Below are positions 53,702 through 61,941 of a DNA stretch of 64,000 nt, piece by piece. Made by a program: the position numbers and the translations under genes. Each line of letters begins with the position of its first letter. Position 1 is the first letter of the stretch. The notes beneath the pieces were generated by a model. It worked only from the letters and a program-made list of their open reading frames with translations, was not told the origin of the DNA and made no database searches. The DNA is from Larkinella rosea (GTDB taxonomy: Bacteria; Bacteroidota; Bacteroidia; Cytophagales; Spirosomataceae), in NCBI RefSeq assembly GCF_003858635.1, contig NZ_RQJO01000007.1, positions 435,941 to 499,940 of the forward strand. The letters run 5' to 3'.

Positions 53702-54508
53702 TCATTTTACCTCCGAAACGATCACATAATTGTCATTTCGCGTAATTCCGTACAGAATCACTTTGTCTTTCACACTTCGATCGATGGCGAAAGCCTGGCC
53801 TTCGCTGACGGTTGGAATCGTTTTGATGTATTTCAACGTAGAACCGCGATCGGGCAATTGAAGGACGTATAGTTCCGGTTTGTCGTGGCCCGTGCAGTAG
53901 ATCAAACCGTCTTTTCCCCAGGTGCCGCCCGAGGTGCTTTTGGGCGCAAAGGCCTGTAAAATGTTGGCGGGAAACTGCCAGGATTCCAGCCGCTCCCAGT
54001 TTTTCGTGAACTTCACCAGCATCGTCCAGCGGTTGTCACGCCCTTCGGCCGAGGCTTTGTCGGAATAATTGGCAAACGCAACCCACCAATGCCCCTCGTA
54101 AAAATCCGCCCAGGTCGCCGAACCGGGAAAAAATCCCAGACTGTGGGTACCAATGTGCCGCAGGGTTTCGGTATCGAAAATTTCAATGGAACTGACCATC
54201 GGCACAGCCGGGTAATTGGAATGCACGCAGTAGAGCTTCCGGTCGAGCACCACGCCACTGTTCATGTGTTTTAACAAACCGGTGGTGTCTTTCCAAACCG
54301 CGACCTGTCGGGCATTCGCTTTGGCGTGTTTGGTCAGTGACGTGTTGTTGATCACGTAAAAATGCGTTGCATCGACCGCAACGCCCTGTTTTACTTCTTT
54401 CAGCTGAAACCGCCGAAGTTCGTGTGCCTGTTGGGCAAAAGCCGTGTGGAGGGGCAGCCAGCTTATTAGCAAGGCCAGGTAAGAAAACCGCATAAGTCGG
54501 GTCGGCAT
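53702..54508 (-). CDS. Exported beta-propeller-like protein of unknown function
   Basis: 268 residues with a signal peptide (MRFSYLALLISWLPLHTAFAQ when counted from the second Met, 54493). The body has repeated short beta units such as QGVAVDATHFYVINN, NSGVVLDRKLYCVHSNYP, SSIEIFDTETLRHIGTHSLG and GGTWGKDGLIYCTGHDKPELYVLQLPD, like a six-bladed propeller (NHL or quinoprotein-like). The ATG at 54508 directly follows the TAA of the upstream gene (TAAATG), so it is co-translated with it. Function unknown. Confidence 0.7.
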   Translation of the reverse strand: MPTRLMRFSYLALLISWLPLHTAFAQQAHELRRFQLKEVKQGVAVDATHFYVINNTSLTKHAKANARQVAVWKDTTGLLKHMNSGVVLDRKLYCVHSNYPAVPMVSSIEIFDTETLRHIGTHSLGFFPGSATWADFYEGHWWVAFANYSDKASAEGRDNRWTMLVKFTKNWERLESWQFPANILQAFAPKSTSGGTWGKDGLIYCTGHDKPELYVLQLPDRGSTLKYIKTIPTVSEGQAFAIDRSVKDKVILYGITRNDNYVIVSEVK

Positions 54509-56407
54509 TTAGAGCTTTTCAATTTTTACGTTTCCCAGATACACCTTGATTTCCCCCGATTTATCGGTTGTGCTTTTCCAGTTAATGGATTGGATGCGGG
54601 TGTTCTCGGGAAAACCGCAGGTGACACAGGGCGCACCGTATTTGAGTTTCCAGTCTTTACTGGTTGATTTTTCCTTGCCGTTGATGAACACGGAGATGGT
54701 ATTGTTGACCACCCTGACACCGACGTGAATTTTGGTCTTGTTGTTGGTAAATTCCGTCAGCGGAACGTCGCTCACCGCCCCTTCGTTGAAATTTTGCACG
54801 TTCTGCGAAGGGCTGGTATTGAGATCAATATCGATCAGGCCCCGGTAATTGCTGGCATGGTTCGCTTCATTTCCGGATATCAGATTGATTGTGACAACGG
54901 CACCGGGACCGCTGTTGTTCTCGGCGCCCCGCGTCAGCATTTTGCGGGAGTTGAGCGTCAGCATGGCCGATCCGCCGGTCATGTGGGTGAAATCGCCGTC
55001 CGTCGCCAGATCAAATTCCAGCGAAAAATTGGGCGGCAGCGGGTAGGGCATCAGCGTGGGCCATACGGCATTGAAATACCCCAGTTGCAACCAGTTGCCC
55101 GACTGACCGGGAACGTTGGTCAGTACGGCGTGTTCGGACTGCTTTCGGAAAAACCAGTTGGGCGGATCTCCACCCACAGTTCCGGCCGAAAAATCATCGA
55201 AGAAAACCTGATTACCAGTCAATTTGGCTGCGTTGGAAACCGGTTGCATGGCGGTTTTGCTCCGCTCCCGATAGGCGTTCAGCCGGGCTTTCAACTGGTC
55301 TTCATTGGCCGGAACATACGGTTTGCCCTTTACTTTCTCAGGATCGAAAAAATAGTTGTAGACGTACTCGTAGTTGAAGTTTTGCGACAGCGCAGTGTAC
55401 ATTTCGTAGAGCTGATTCCCGTCTTCTTTGGTCTCAGGCGGAAACGCCACCGCAATCCAGAGCGGTTTTTCGTCGCCCAGCTTGCTCTCCAGGGCGGGGT
55501 CTATTTTATAGACCGGGTAATAATGCTTCTGTTCGAGTTGCTGTTTATCCGGCACAAAAATATCCGGGTCCGTCCCAAAACTGTACATGCTGACCTGCAT
55601 GTCCCGCACCACGGCGGGTTCGTTCAGCGTTGCCCGGTGTTTGTCCCGCAAAGTCTGAATCTTGGCCCGGTAGCTGTCAATGTTTTTTTTGCGCGATTCA
55701 AAAGCTTCCTCCTGTGCTTTCGGATTCGTGGGCCACTGACTGGCAATCGTCTTTTTTTCTTCGGCGGCAACGCTTTCCAGCGCATCCTCGGCCGCCTGTA
55801 GCAGTTCGCCTTTGGTGACGGCAACGATGGGCATTTTGTTACCGGGTGCCAGGTACACGGTATTCCATTCGTTCAGCCAGGTGATGTAATTGTGCGCATT
55901 CGCGTGAATGCGTGGGTCGGTGCCCTTGCGTTTTTTTACGACCCAGTCGCCTTTGGCATAGCCGTCGGGCTGCATGGTGAACATGTTTTTGCCACTTTTC
56001 TGGATGAATTCGATGGTATAAGCACCAAATACCATGTTGGTTGCCACCCAAAAGGGCGTGTTCTCTTCCGGAATCGGGCGGAAATGACCCTTTTCGTCCA
56101 GCCACCGTTTGTCATGGCTGACGTTCCAGACCAGAAAGCTGACTCCGTAACCGGTCTTGCTGATGTATCGACTCGAGGTTCCCAGCCCGGCCACGGGGGT
56201 GTAACTTTTTTTCATCCATTCGACAAACCGGTTGAGATTTTCGGTTTTCCGTTTCCCCAGCGCGTCGGCAGCGGGTTTCAACTTATCGTAGCGGGGATTG
56301 CTCCACCAGCCGACGACGCTGTCCTGCAGACGTTGTTCTGCCGTGAGCTGAGCCCGGGCGGAAAGGGCCGAAAGCAGTAGCAGGGCCGGGATTACGGCGA
56401 TCTTCAT
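54509..56407 (-). CDS. Large exported protein with C-terminal jelly-roll domain
   Basis: About 632 residues, signal peptide MKIAVIPALLLLSALSARAQ (ATG 56407; an upstream ATG at 56413 adds two residues). Residues 20-390 have no recognised family: they include a charged helical part (AAEDALESVAAEEKKTIASQ) and FGTDPDIFVPDKQQ. From about 400, FDDFSAGTVGGDPPNWFFRKQ starts a concanavalin-like jelly roll also seen N-terminal to OmpA proteins in this phylum, ending VYLGNVKIEKL. Its stop abuts the ATG of the propeller gene. No function assigned. Confidence 0.7.
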   Translation of the reverse strand: MKIAVIPALLLLSALSARAQLTAEQRLQDSVVGWWSNPRYDKLKPAADALGKRKTENLNRFVEWMKKSYTPVAGLGTSSRYISKTGYGVSFLVWNVSHDKRWLDEKGHFRPIPEENTPFWVATNMVFGAYTIEFIQKSGKNMFTMQPDGYAKGDWVVKKRKGTDPRIHANAHNYITWLNEWNTVYLAPGNKMPIVAVTKGELLQAAEDALESVAAEEKKTIASQWPTNPKAQEEAFESRKKNIDSYRAKIQTLRDKHRATLNEPAVVRDMQVSMYSFGTDPDIFVPDKQQLEQKHYYPVYKIDPALESKLGDEKPLWIAVAFPPETKEDGNQLYEMYTALSQNFNYEYVYNYFFDPEKVKGKPYVPANEDQLKARLNAYRERSKTAMQPVSNAAKLTGNQVFFDDFSAGTVGGDPPNWFFRKQSEHAVLTNVPGQSGNWLQLGYFNAVWPTLMPYPLPPNFSLEFDLATDGDFTHMTGGSAMLTLNSRKMLTRGAENNSGPGAVVTINLISGNEANHASNYRGLIDIDLNTSPSQNVQNFNEGAVSDVPLTEFTNNKTKIHVGVRVVNNTISVFINGKEKSTSKDWKLKYGAPCVTCGFPENTRIQSINWKSTTDKSGEIKVYLGNVKIEKL

Positions 56408-56500
56408 GGTCATCCGACTTTGGTTGGTATCGAATCGGGAAACACGGTTTTCCGGAATTTTTGTCGTGCTTTGGTTAACTGGAAAAGGATAAAACCGAGG

Positions 56501-57010
56501 TTATTTACTTTTTTTCGGAGCGTATGAACCCGGATCGAGCGCTTTGGGCGACCAGTCGTTCAGAAAACCGGCCACCACTTTCGGACTGTGTCCTTTGCCT
56601 TCTTCCAGATAGCTGGAGTTCTGGGTGTGCAACCGTTTTCCTTTCCCGTCCAGAACCACGAAAACCGGGAAGCCAAACCGTTGCGGATAATCGAGTTGCG
56701 CCAGCACCGCTTCGTTTTTGTTTTCGGGACTGTAGTTCACCCGTAACACCACAAAATTTTCGGCCAGTATCCGGCTCAATGTCGTATCACTTTGCGTTAG
56801 ATTATGAAACCGGATGCACCAGACGCACCAGTTGCCGCCAATTTGCAGCAGAACGTGTTTGCCCTCCTTTCCGGCTTTGGCAACAGCATTTTTAATGTCC
56901 TGTTGCGCATCCGCTTTCGGGTCGTAAATGTGGGATTTTGCGGTATCCTGCGCTTTCGCGCTGAATACCAGAAGGATAAATAGCAGGTTGATGAAAAGAA
57001 GCTTCTTCAT
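56501..57010 (-). CDS. Exported thioredoxin-fold protein
   Basis: 169 residues with a signal peptide (MKKLLFINLLFILLVFSAKAQ). The redox motif is C-V-W-C in QIGGNWCVWCIRFHNL, and the cis-proline loop is RFGFPVFVVLDG. The layout matches Thioredoxin_7/DsbD-gamma-like proteins that reduce or form disulfides in the periplasm. It lies in a minus-strand run (Gfo/Idh/MocA, this gene, the jelly-roll protein, the propeller), with gaps of 57 and 93 bases, and might service the Cys pairs of its neighbours; CVTC near the end of the jelly-roll protein is a candidate (inference). Confidence 0.85.
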   Translation of the reverse strand: MKKLLFINLLFILLVFSAKAQDTAKSHIYDPKADAQQDIKNAVAKAGKEGKHVLLQIGGNWCVWCIRFHNLTQSDTTLSRILAENFVVLRVNYSPENKNEAVLAQLDYPQRFGFPVFVVLDGKGKRLHTQNSSYLEEGKGHSPKVVAGFLNDWSPKALDPGSYAPKKSK

Positions 57011-57067
57011 GATAATGGAAGTTGGCTGGTCGTGATTCGTTCAATCCGGAACCACGACCAGCGAATG

Positions 57068-58150
57068 TTACAGCATCACCGGCTGACCGGTTCGCACCGA
57101 TTCGTCGCAGGCGAAGGCGATGCGCAGGCTGTTGACCGCATCCTGCAAATGGTCGCTCAGGTCGATGTTCTCCCGAATGGCTTTCAGGAAATACCGCTGT
57201 TCGCGGTTACAAAGTTCCTGATGATCGGGTTCGTCCTGCATATCGATCCAGGTATCTTCCTGCACAAACTGATCGTTCTGGTCGAGGGGTGCGTAATGGA
57301 CGCGCAGCGATTCGGTTTTGGTGTGCGAATCCACATTATCGGATTTTCCGGCGGCTCCGGCGTTTTTGGCCACGATGGAAACGCAGCCTTTTGGCCCGAT
57401 TACGTCTTTAACGAAAAAGGCGGTTTCGCTCATCATCGGTCCCCAACCGGCTTCGTACCAGCCGACCGACCCGTCTTCAAACCGGATCTGTAACTGGCCG
57501 TAATTGTAATTTCCCGACGGAATTTCGTCCGTCAGCCGGGCCCCAATGGCGTTAACCTGCAGCGGTTTCGAGCGCGTCATCTGGCACATGACGTCGATGT
57601 AATGCACCCCGCAGTCCACAATCGGGCTGAGGCTTTTCATCAGATTCCGGTGAACGGTCCACATGCCGCCGTGGCTTTGCTGGTTCAGGTTCATGCGCAT
57701 GACGAGCGGTTTTCCCATTTCGTGGGCCACTTCGATGAACTTTTCCCACGAAGGATGCTGGCGCAGAATATACCCAACCACCACTTTTTTACCGGCTTTT
57801 TCGGCTGCGGCCACCACGCGCTCGGAACCTTCGACGGTGTCGGCGAGCGGTTTTTCGATGAATACATGGCAGCCGTGTTCGAGGGCCAGCATGGCGAAGG
57901 CTTCGTGCGTGTCGGGATAGGTGGAAATGCAAACCGCATCGGGTTTCGTTTCCTGCAAAGCAGTGGCTACATCAGAAAATAGGGGATACCCACCGCCGAG
58001 ACGCTCGTTTAAGACTTCCTTGCTTTTCCCGGTTGAAACGATGCCGCAGATTTCAAAACCGTCGAGGGTTGAATACGCTATCGCGTGCGATGCGCCCATG
58101 TTGCCGCAGCCGACCACAAGCACCCGCACTGTTGAATTTGGAGTTGACAT
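57068..58150 (-). CDS. Gfo/Idh/MocA family dehydrogenase, cytoplasmic
   Basis: 360 residues without a signal peptide. The dinucleotide fold starts VRVLVVGCGNMGASHAIAY, and the family motif is HVFIEKPLADT with the conserved Lys. IVDCGVHYIDVMCQ holds the catalytic Asp-x-x-x-His pattern of this family. It oxidises or reduces a sugar or inositol-type substrate with NAD(P). In contrast to the Tat-exported relative at 20826, it is cytoplasmic. It is the first gene of the minus-strand group ending at 53702 and is preceded by a long inverted repeat. Confidence 0.88.
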   Translation of the reverse strand: MSTPNSTVRVLVVGCGNMGASHAIAYSTLDGFEICGIVSTGKSKEVLNERLGGGYPLFSDVATALQETKPDAVCISTYPDTHEAFAMLALEHGCHVFIEKPLADTVEGSERVVAAAEKAGKKVVVGYILRQHPSWEKFIEVAHEMGKPLVMRMNLNQQSHGGMWTVHRNLMKSLSPIVDCGVHYIDVMCQMTRSKPLQVNAIGARLTDEIPSGNYNYGQLQIRFEDGSVGWYEAGWGPMMSETAFFVKDVIGPKGCVSIVAKNAGAAGKSDNVDSHTKTESLRVHYAPLDQNDQFVQEDTWIDMQDEPDHQELCNREQRYFLKAIRENIDLSDHLQDAVNSLRIAFACDESVRTGQPVML

Positions 58151-58249
58151 GAATAAATGGAATTAAGGGCAGCAAGTTGGGGCAGGTTTGGGAATAAAAA
58201 AAGCAATAGCCCTACACCTTGTCCGGTTTATGTTGTATTTATCCAAATT

Positions 58250-58342
58250 AATGAAAAATGTAAAATGGCGAACGCCAGCTGTAAAAGTGTCTGCAAGTCG
58301 CTCACTTTTACAGTTGGCGTTCGCCATTTTACATTTTTCATT
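58250..58342. repeat. Very long inverted repeat (40-nt arms, 39 matching)
   Basis: Arms 58250-58289 and 58303-58342 match at 39 of 40, with a 13-nt loop. The core TGGCGAACGCCA is itself a palindrome. It lies between the Gfo/Idh/MocA start and the barrel-protein stop, both on the minus strand. A transcript through it would form an exceptionally stable hairpin. Confidence 0.9.
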
Positions 58343-58356
58343 CCATAATTTAATCT

Positions 58357-59010
58357 TTATTGCCGCCCCAGCCGGTAATTCAGACCTACAATGCCCTGCA
58401 AACCGGGCCAGGAACTTTTCGCATTCAGTAAACCCACACCAGGTTGGTGCGACATGAAGGATTTGAAGAGAATATAATCGGTTCGATTCTGAAACGCGAA
58501 GAATTTCTGAAGGCCAATATCGAGGTTCCAGCGGTTCGAAAACCGGATGTTCATGGCGGCTGTCAGCCCAAGCCCCATCAGAAAACCGCTGGCTGATTCC
58601 GGTCGATAGGTCATTGTTCCACTGGGAAACGACTCAATGGTGCCTTTCTGCCGGTATTGCGAACCGATCAGATTGACGCCAATCGGCAATCCAACCTTGG
58701 TGGTCCGCCCGGACTGTCGGATCGGGTCGAACCGGTAACCGGCTTTGAAGAACGCCCCCGATGTTTTTAGATCTGCTATTCCGCAATCGCACATTAAACC
58801 GGAGGGCATGGCGCTCCAGGCGTTTTTATACGAATAACCCGCGTGGAAGGTAAATGCCCATTGGCTCAGGTTGGGGCTCCACGCACTCGTGATTTCCAGG
58901 GACTTACCCGGCAAGGTGGCCAGGTTAGTGCCGATCTGGCTTTGCCAGCGTTGGGCATTTGCGATCAATGAACCGAACAGCAGAAGGGTATAAAGGGCCA
59001 TTTTTTTCAT
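58357..59010 (-). CDS. Outer-membrane beta-barrel protein
   Basis: ATG 59010 (MKKMALYTLLLFGSLIANAQR) gives a clean signal peptide; the open frame to 59157 runs across an inverted repeat and is not coding. The 217-residue product shows alternating amphipathic beta strands (WAFTFHAGYSYKN, SGAFFKAGYRFDP, ASGFLMGLGLTAAMNIRF, NLDIGLQKFFAF) with a terminal GIVGLNYRLGRQ, typical of an eight-stranded OmpW/OmpA-like barrel. An isolated C-D-C motif (LMCDCGIADL) lies mid-protein. Function unknown. Confidence 0.75.
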   Translation of the reverse strand: MKKMALYTLLLFGSLIANAQRWQSQIGTNLATLPGKSLEITSAWSPNLSQWAFTFHAGYSYKNAWSAMPSGLMCDCGIADLKTSGAFFKAGYRFDPIRQSGRTTKVGLPIGVNLIGSQYRQKGTIESFPSGTMTYRPESASGFLMGLGLTAAMNIRFSNRWNLDIGLQKFFAFQNRTDYILFKSFMSHQPGVGLLNAKSSWPGLQGIVGLNYRLGRQ

Positions 59011-59034
59011 AGGCTTAAAAGTAACAAAGAAGGT

Positions 59035-59134
59035 GTTATTTCGCGAAGTTGAGCGGAGTAAAGTAGCGTTGCGCTGAGAAAAAATAATAGACTCTGTGTA
59101 ACTCCCTTTTCTCCGCTCAACTCCGCGAAATAAC
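59035..59134. repeat. Long inverted repeat upstream of transketolase (29-nt arms, 27 matching)
   Basis: Arms 59035-59063 and 59106-59134 match at 27 of 29 around a 42-nt loop; the arm starts GTTATTTCGCG and contains GTTGAGCGGAG. It lies between the divergent barrel-protein and transketolase starts, so it is not a simple terminator. Confidence 0.8.
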
Positions 59135-59220
59135 TTCCCCACATTCGATATAATCAAATCTTAATGAACAAACCGTTTCAGCGACAGGTTAAACCAATTT
59201 ACAGTTGACTCCACAACTTG

Positions 59221-61230
59221 ATGAAAACCACAACTCAATCGATTGAACAGGTAAGCATCAATACCGTACGCGTATTGGCTGCCGATGCCGTTCAGAAAGC
59301 GAACTCCGGCCACCCCGGTTTACCAATGGGCGCAGCGCCGATGGGCCACATTCTCTGGTCGGAAGCGATGAATTACAACCCGAAAAATCCGGATTGGCCC
59401 AACCGCGACCGGTTTATTCTGTCGGCGGGTCACGGCTGCATGTTGCAGTATTGCTACCTGTATCTGATGGGTTATGAGTTGAGTATGAACGATCTGAAGC
59501 AGTTTCGGCAGCTGGATAGCCAGACGCCGGGCCACCCCGAATACGGTTTGTCGAAAGGCATTGAGATTACGACCGGGCCGCTCGGGCAGGGTTTTGCCAA
59601 CGGCGTCGGTTTTGCCATCGGGCAATATCATTTAGCGGCCCGCTACAACAAGCCGGATTTTCCGATTTTCGACTATAAAATCTACGCCATTTGTAGTGAT
59701 GGCGATATGATGGAGGGTATTACGTCTGAAGCGGCATCGCTGGCGGCTCATTTGCAACTGGGCAATCTGATTTATTTCTACGACGACAACCACATTTCCA
59801 TCGAAGGCAGCACCGATCTGACGTTTACGGAGGACGTGGCGCAGCGGTTTCTGGCGTACGGCTGGCATGTGCAGGTCGTGCCGGACGGCAACGATCTGGA
59901 AGCTTTATCGATCGCCGTGAAAGCGGCTCAGGCCGAGACAAAACGTCCTTCGCTGATCAAAGTTCGGACGCACATCGGTTTTGGCAGTCCGAATAAAGAA
60001 GATACCGCCGATGCCCACGGTTCGCCATTAGGCCCGGATGAGGTCAAACTGGTGAAGAAAAATTTCGGTTTCGATCCCGAAAAATCGTTTGTGGTGCCCG
60101 ATGAAGTGCTGGATTATTACCGCAAAATCGGGAAAGAACGGGCGAAAAAGGAGGACGAGTGGAACGACCTTTACAAAGCTTATCAAGCAAAATACCCCGA
60201 TCTGGCCAAAGAATATGAGTTGACGAGCAACGGGCAATTGCCGGAAGGCTGGGAGCAGAAAATACCGGTTTTTCCGGCGAGTGACGAAAAAATGGCGACC
60301 CGCAAGGCTTCCGGAAAAGTCCTGAATGCCATTGCCGATAGCCTGCCGCACCTGATCGGGGGTTCCGCCGATTTGTCGCCCTCGACGGACACGGACCTGA
60401 AAAATTACAAATCGTTTTCGCCGGACAATCACGAAGGCCGCATTTTCCACTTTGGCATCCGCGAACACGCGATGGGAGCGGTGTTGAACGGGTTGGCGGT
60501 CACGAAAGGAATCATTCCTTATGGTGCCACTTTTCTGGTATTCTCCGACTACATGCGGCCCCCGATTCGGTTGGCGGCTATCATGAAAATTCGACCGGTT
60601 TTTATTTTTACCCACGACAGCATCGGTTTGGGAGAAGACGGAACGACGCATCAGCCTATCGAGCAGTTGATGGCGCTGCGGGCCATGCCCAATGTGGTGG
60701 TCATTCGCCCGGCCGATGCCAACGAAACCGCTCAGGCGTGGCGCGTTGCCATCCAGCATCCCGGTGGGCCGGTGGTGATTGTGCTGACCCGTCAGGGTTT
60801 GCCGGTCATCGATCAGGAAAAATACACCAAAGCGACGGAGCTGGAAAAAGGCGCGTATATTTTGTCAGATTCCGAAAAAGAACCAGATTTGATTCTAGTT
60901 GGCACGGGTTCCGAAGTTTCACTGTTGTTGCAGGCACAGGTGCAATTGAAAAAAGAGTCGATTGCCGCCCGCGTAGTCAGCATGCCGTCGTTCGAATTGT
61001 TCGATCGACAGAGTGCGGCTTACCAGGAAAAAGTGTTTCCGAAAGCGCTTAGAAAACGCCTGGCCGTCGAAGCGGGTGCGGAGATGGGCTGGTACAAATA
61101 CATCACCGACGAAGGCGATATTCTGGGCATGACCACTTTTGGCGAATCCGCCCCGGCGGAGGATCTGTTTAAGAAATTCGGTTTTACAGTTGAAAATATC
61201 GTGAAGCGGGCGAAAGCGTTGATTGGATAG
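59221..61230 (+). CDS. tkt: Transketolase
   Basis: Full-length (669 residues), starting at ATG 59221; the preceding in-frame TTG is not needed. Landmarks are DAVQKANSGHPGLPMGAAPM, TTGPLGQGFANGVG, and the ThDP/Mg motif AICSDGDMMEGITSEAASLAAHLQLGNLI with GDG...N. The pyrimidine domain carries HFGIREHAMGAVLNGLA (catalytic Glu), and THDSIGLGEDGTTHQPIEQL follows. It transfers two-carbon units between pentose, hexose and tetrose phosphates in the cytoplasm. It heads a pentose-phosphate cluster; an inverted repeat starts within its stop codon. Confidence 0.96.
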   Translation: MKTTTQSIEQVSINTVRVLAADAVQKANSGHPGLPMGAAPMGHILWSEAMNYNPKNPDWPNRDRFILSAGHGCMLQYCYLYLMGYELSMNDLKQFRQLDSQTPGHPEYGLSKGIEITTGPLGQGFANGVGFAIGQYHLAARYNKPDFPIFDYKIYAICSDGDMMEGITSEAASLAAHLQLGNLIYFYDDNHISIEGSTDLTFTEDVAQRFLAYGWHVQVVPDGNDLEALSIAVKAAQAETKRPSLIKVRTHIGFGSPNKEDTADAHGSPLGPDEVKLVKKNFGFDPEKSFVVPDEVLDYYRKIGKERAKKEDEWNDLYKAYQAKYPDLAKEYELTSNGQLPEGWEQKIPVFPASDEKMATRKASGKVLNAIADSLPHLIGGSADLSPSTDTDLKNYKSFSPDNHEGRIFHFGIREHAMGAVLNGLAVTKGIIPYGATFLVFSDYMRPPIRLAAIMKIRPVFIFTHDSIGLGEDGTTHQPIEQLMALRAMPNVVVIRPADANETAQAWRVAIQHPGGPVVIVLTRQGLPVIDQEKYTKATELEKGAYILSDSEKEPDLILVGTGSEVSLLLQAQVQLKKESIAARVVSMPSFELFDRQSAAYQEKVFPKALRKRLAVEAGAEMGWYKYITDEGDILGMTTFGESAPAEDLFKKFGFTVENIVKRAKALIG

Positions 61231-61309
61231 GAACACGGATTGAACGGATCGAACTGATTAAAACGGATAATTAGTTAAAATCCGTTTCGTCCGTTCAATC
61301 CGCTTTCCT
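61229..61309. repeat. Inverted repeat starting in the transketolase stop codon
   Basis: Arms 61229-61248 and 61290-61309 match at 18 of 20 (core CGGATTGAACGGA), with a nested AAACGGAT/ATCCGTTT pair at 61261-61268 and 61280-61287. No T-run follows on the plus strand. It lies between tkt and rpiB. Confidence 0.75.
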
Positions 61310-61333
61310 AAAAAACCGTAAACTTGAAAAATA

Positions 61334-61780
61334 ATGAAAATAGGTATTGCCGCTGATCATGGTGGCTTCGAACTCAAAGAAACGCTGCATACTTTTCTGA
61401 CCAATTTAGGCTATGATGTCGTCGATTTCGGGGCTTATCGCCTGGATACTCTGGACGATTATCCTGATCTGATCATTCCGCTGGCGCAAGCCGTGGCCAA
61501 TCAGGAGGTCGAACGGGGCGTGGCCGTTTGCGGGAGTGGCGTTGGGGCGGCCATTGTCGCCAACAAAATACCGGGTGTGCGGGCGGCTTTGATCAACGAT
61601 CATTTTTCGGCGCATCAGGGCGTGGAAGACGATGATATGAACTTAATTTGCCTCGGCGGACGTATTACAGGAAACCGGGTCGCCGAAGAATTCGTCCGGG
61701 CCTTTCTGGAAGCCCGATTCAGCGGAGCCGAACGGCATTTACGGAGATTGAAGAAAGTAATTAAACTGGAAAGTAAATAA
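61334..61780 (+). CDS. rpiB: Ribose-5-phosphate isomerase B
   Basis: 148 residues, the usual RpiB length. IGIAADHGGFELKE starts the Rossmann-like fold, with His9 and Asp8 near the substrate. Cys66 in AVCGSGVGAAIVANK is the catalytic base, and VRAALINDHFSAHQGVEDDDMNLICLGGR is the conserved second half. It interconverts ribose 5-phosphate and ribulose 5-phosphate, linking the 6-phosphogluconate dehydrogenase product to transketolase substrate. The position between tkt and tal supports this. The RpiB type (rather than RpiA) may also act on allose 6-phosphate. Confidence 0.95.
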   Translation: MKIGIAADHGGFELKETLHTFLTNLGYDVVDFGAYRLDTLDDYPDLIIPLAQAVANQEVERGVAVCGSGVGAAIVANKIPGVRAALINDHFSAHQGVEDDDMNLICLGGRITGNRVAEEFVRAFLEARFSGAERHLRRLKKVIKLESK

Positions 61781-61899
61781 GTTTTCTGTATCGCACGGGC
61801 GACCCCGTCGGTTAACGGTAGCGGACGCGTTCTTTTCCTAGCTTGCGTCAGCCTCCGTAAACCGTAAACCGACGGGGTCGCCCGTGCGATACAGAAAAC
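61781..61899. repeat. Perfect long inverted repeat (33-nt arms)
   Basis: Arms 61781-61813 and 61867-61899 are exact reverse complements around a 53-nt loop; the arms contain GCACGGGCGACCCCGTCGG. The left arm starts directly after the rpiB stop codon. The loop carries GTAAACCG words like those at 53589 and 22350. There is no T-run. It separates rpiB from tal. Confidence 0.9.
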
Positions 61900-61941
61900 C
61901 CCAAGTCACAAAACTCCCATTTTTTAAACCAAAAACCACAC

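Noticed and set aside
54725-55801. 358-codon plus-strand frame opposite the jelly-roll protein
   Set aside because: The minus-strand gene has a signal peptide, a jelly-roll domain and tight coupling to its neighbour; the plus frame has none of these.
59035-59134. Simple Rho-independent terminator
   Set aside because: It lies between two divergent start codons, where no transcript needs to end, and has no T-run.
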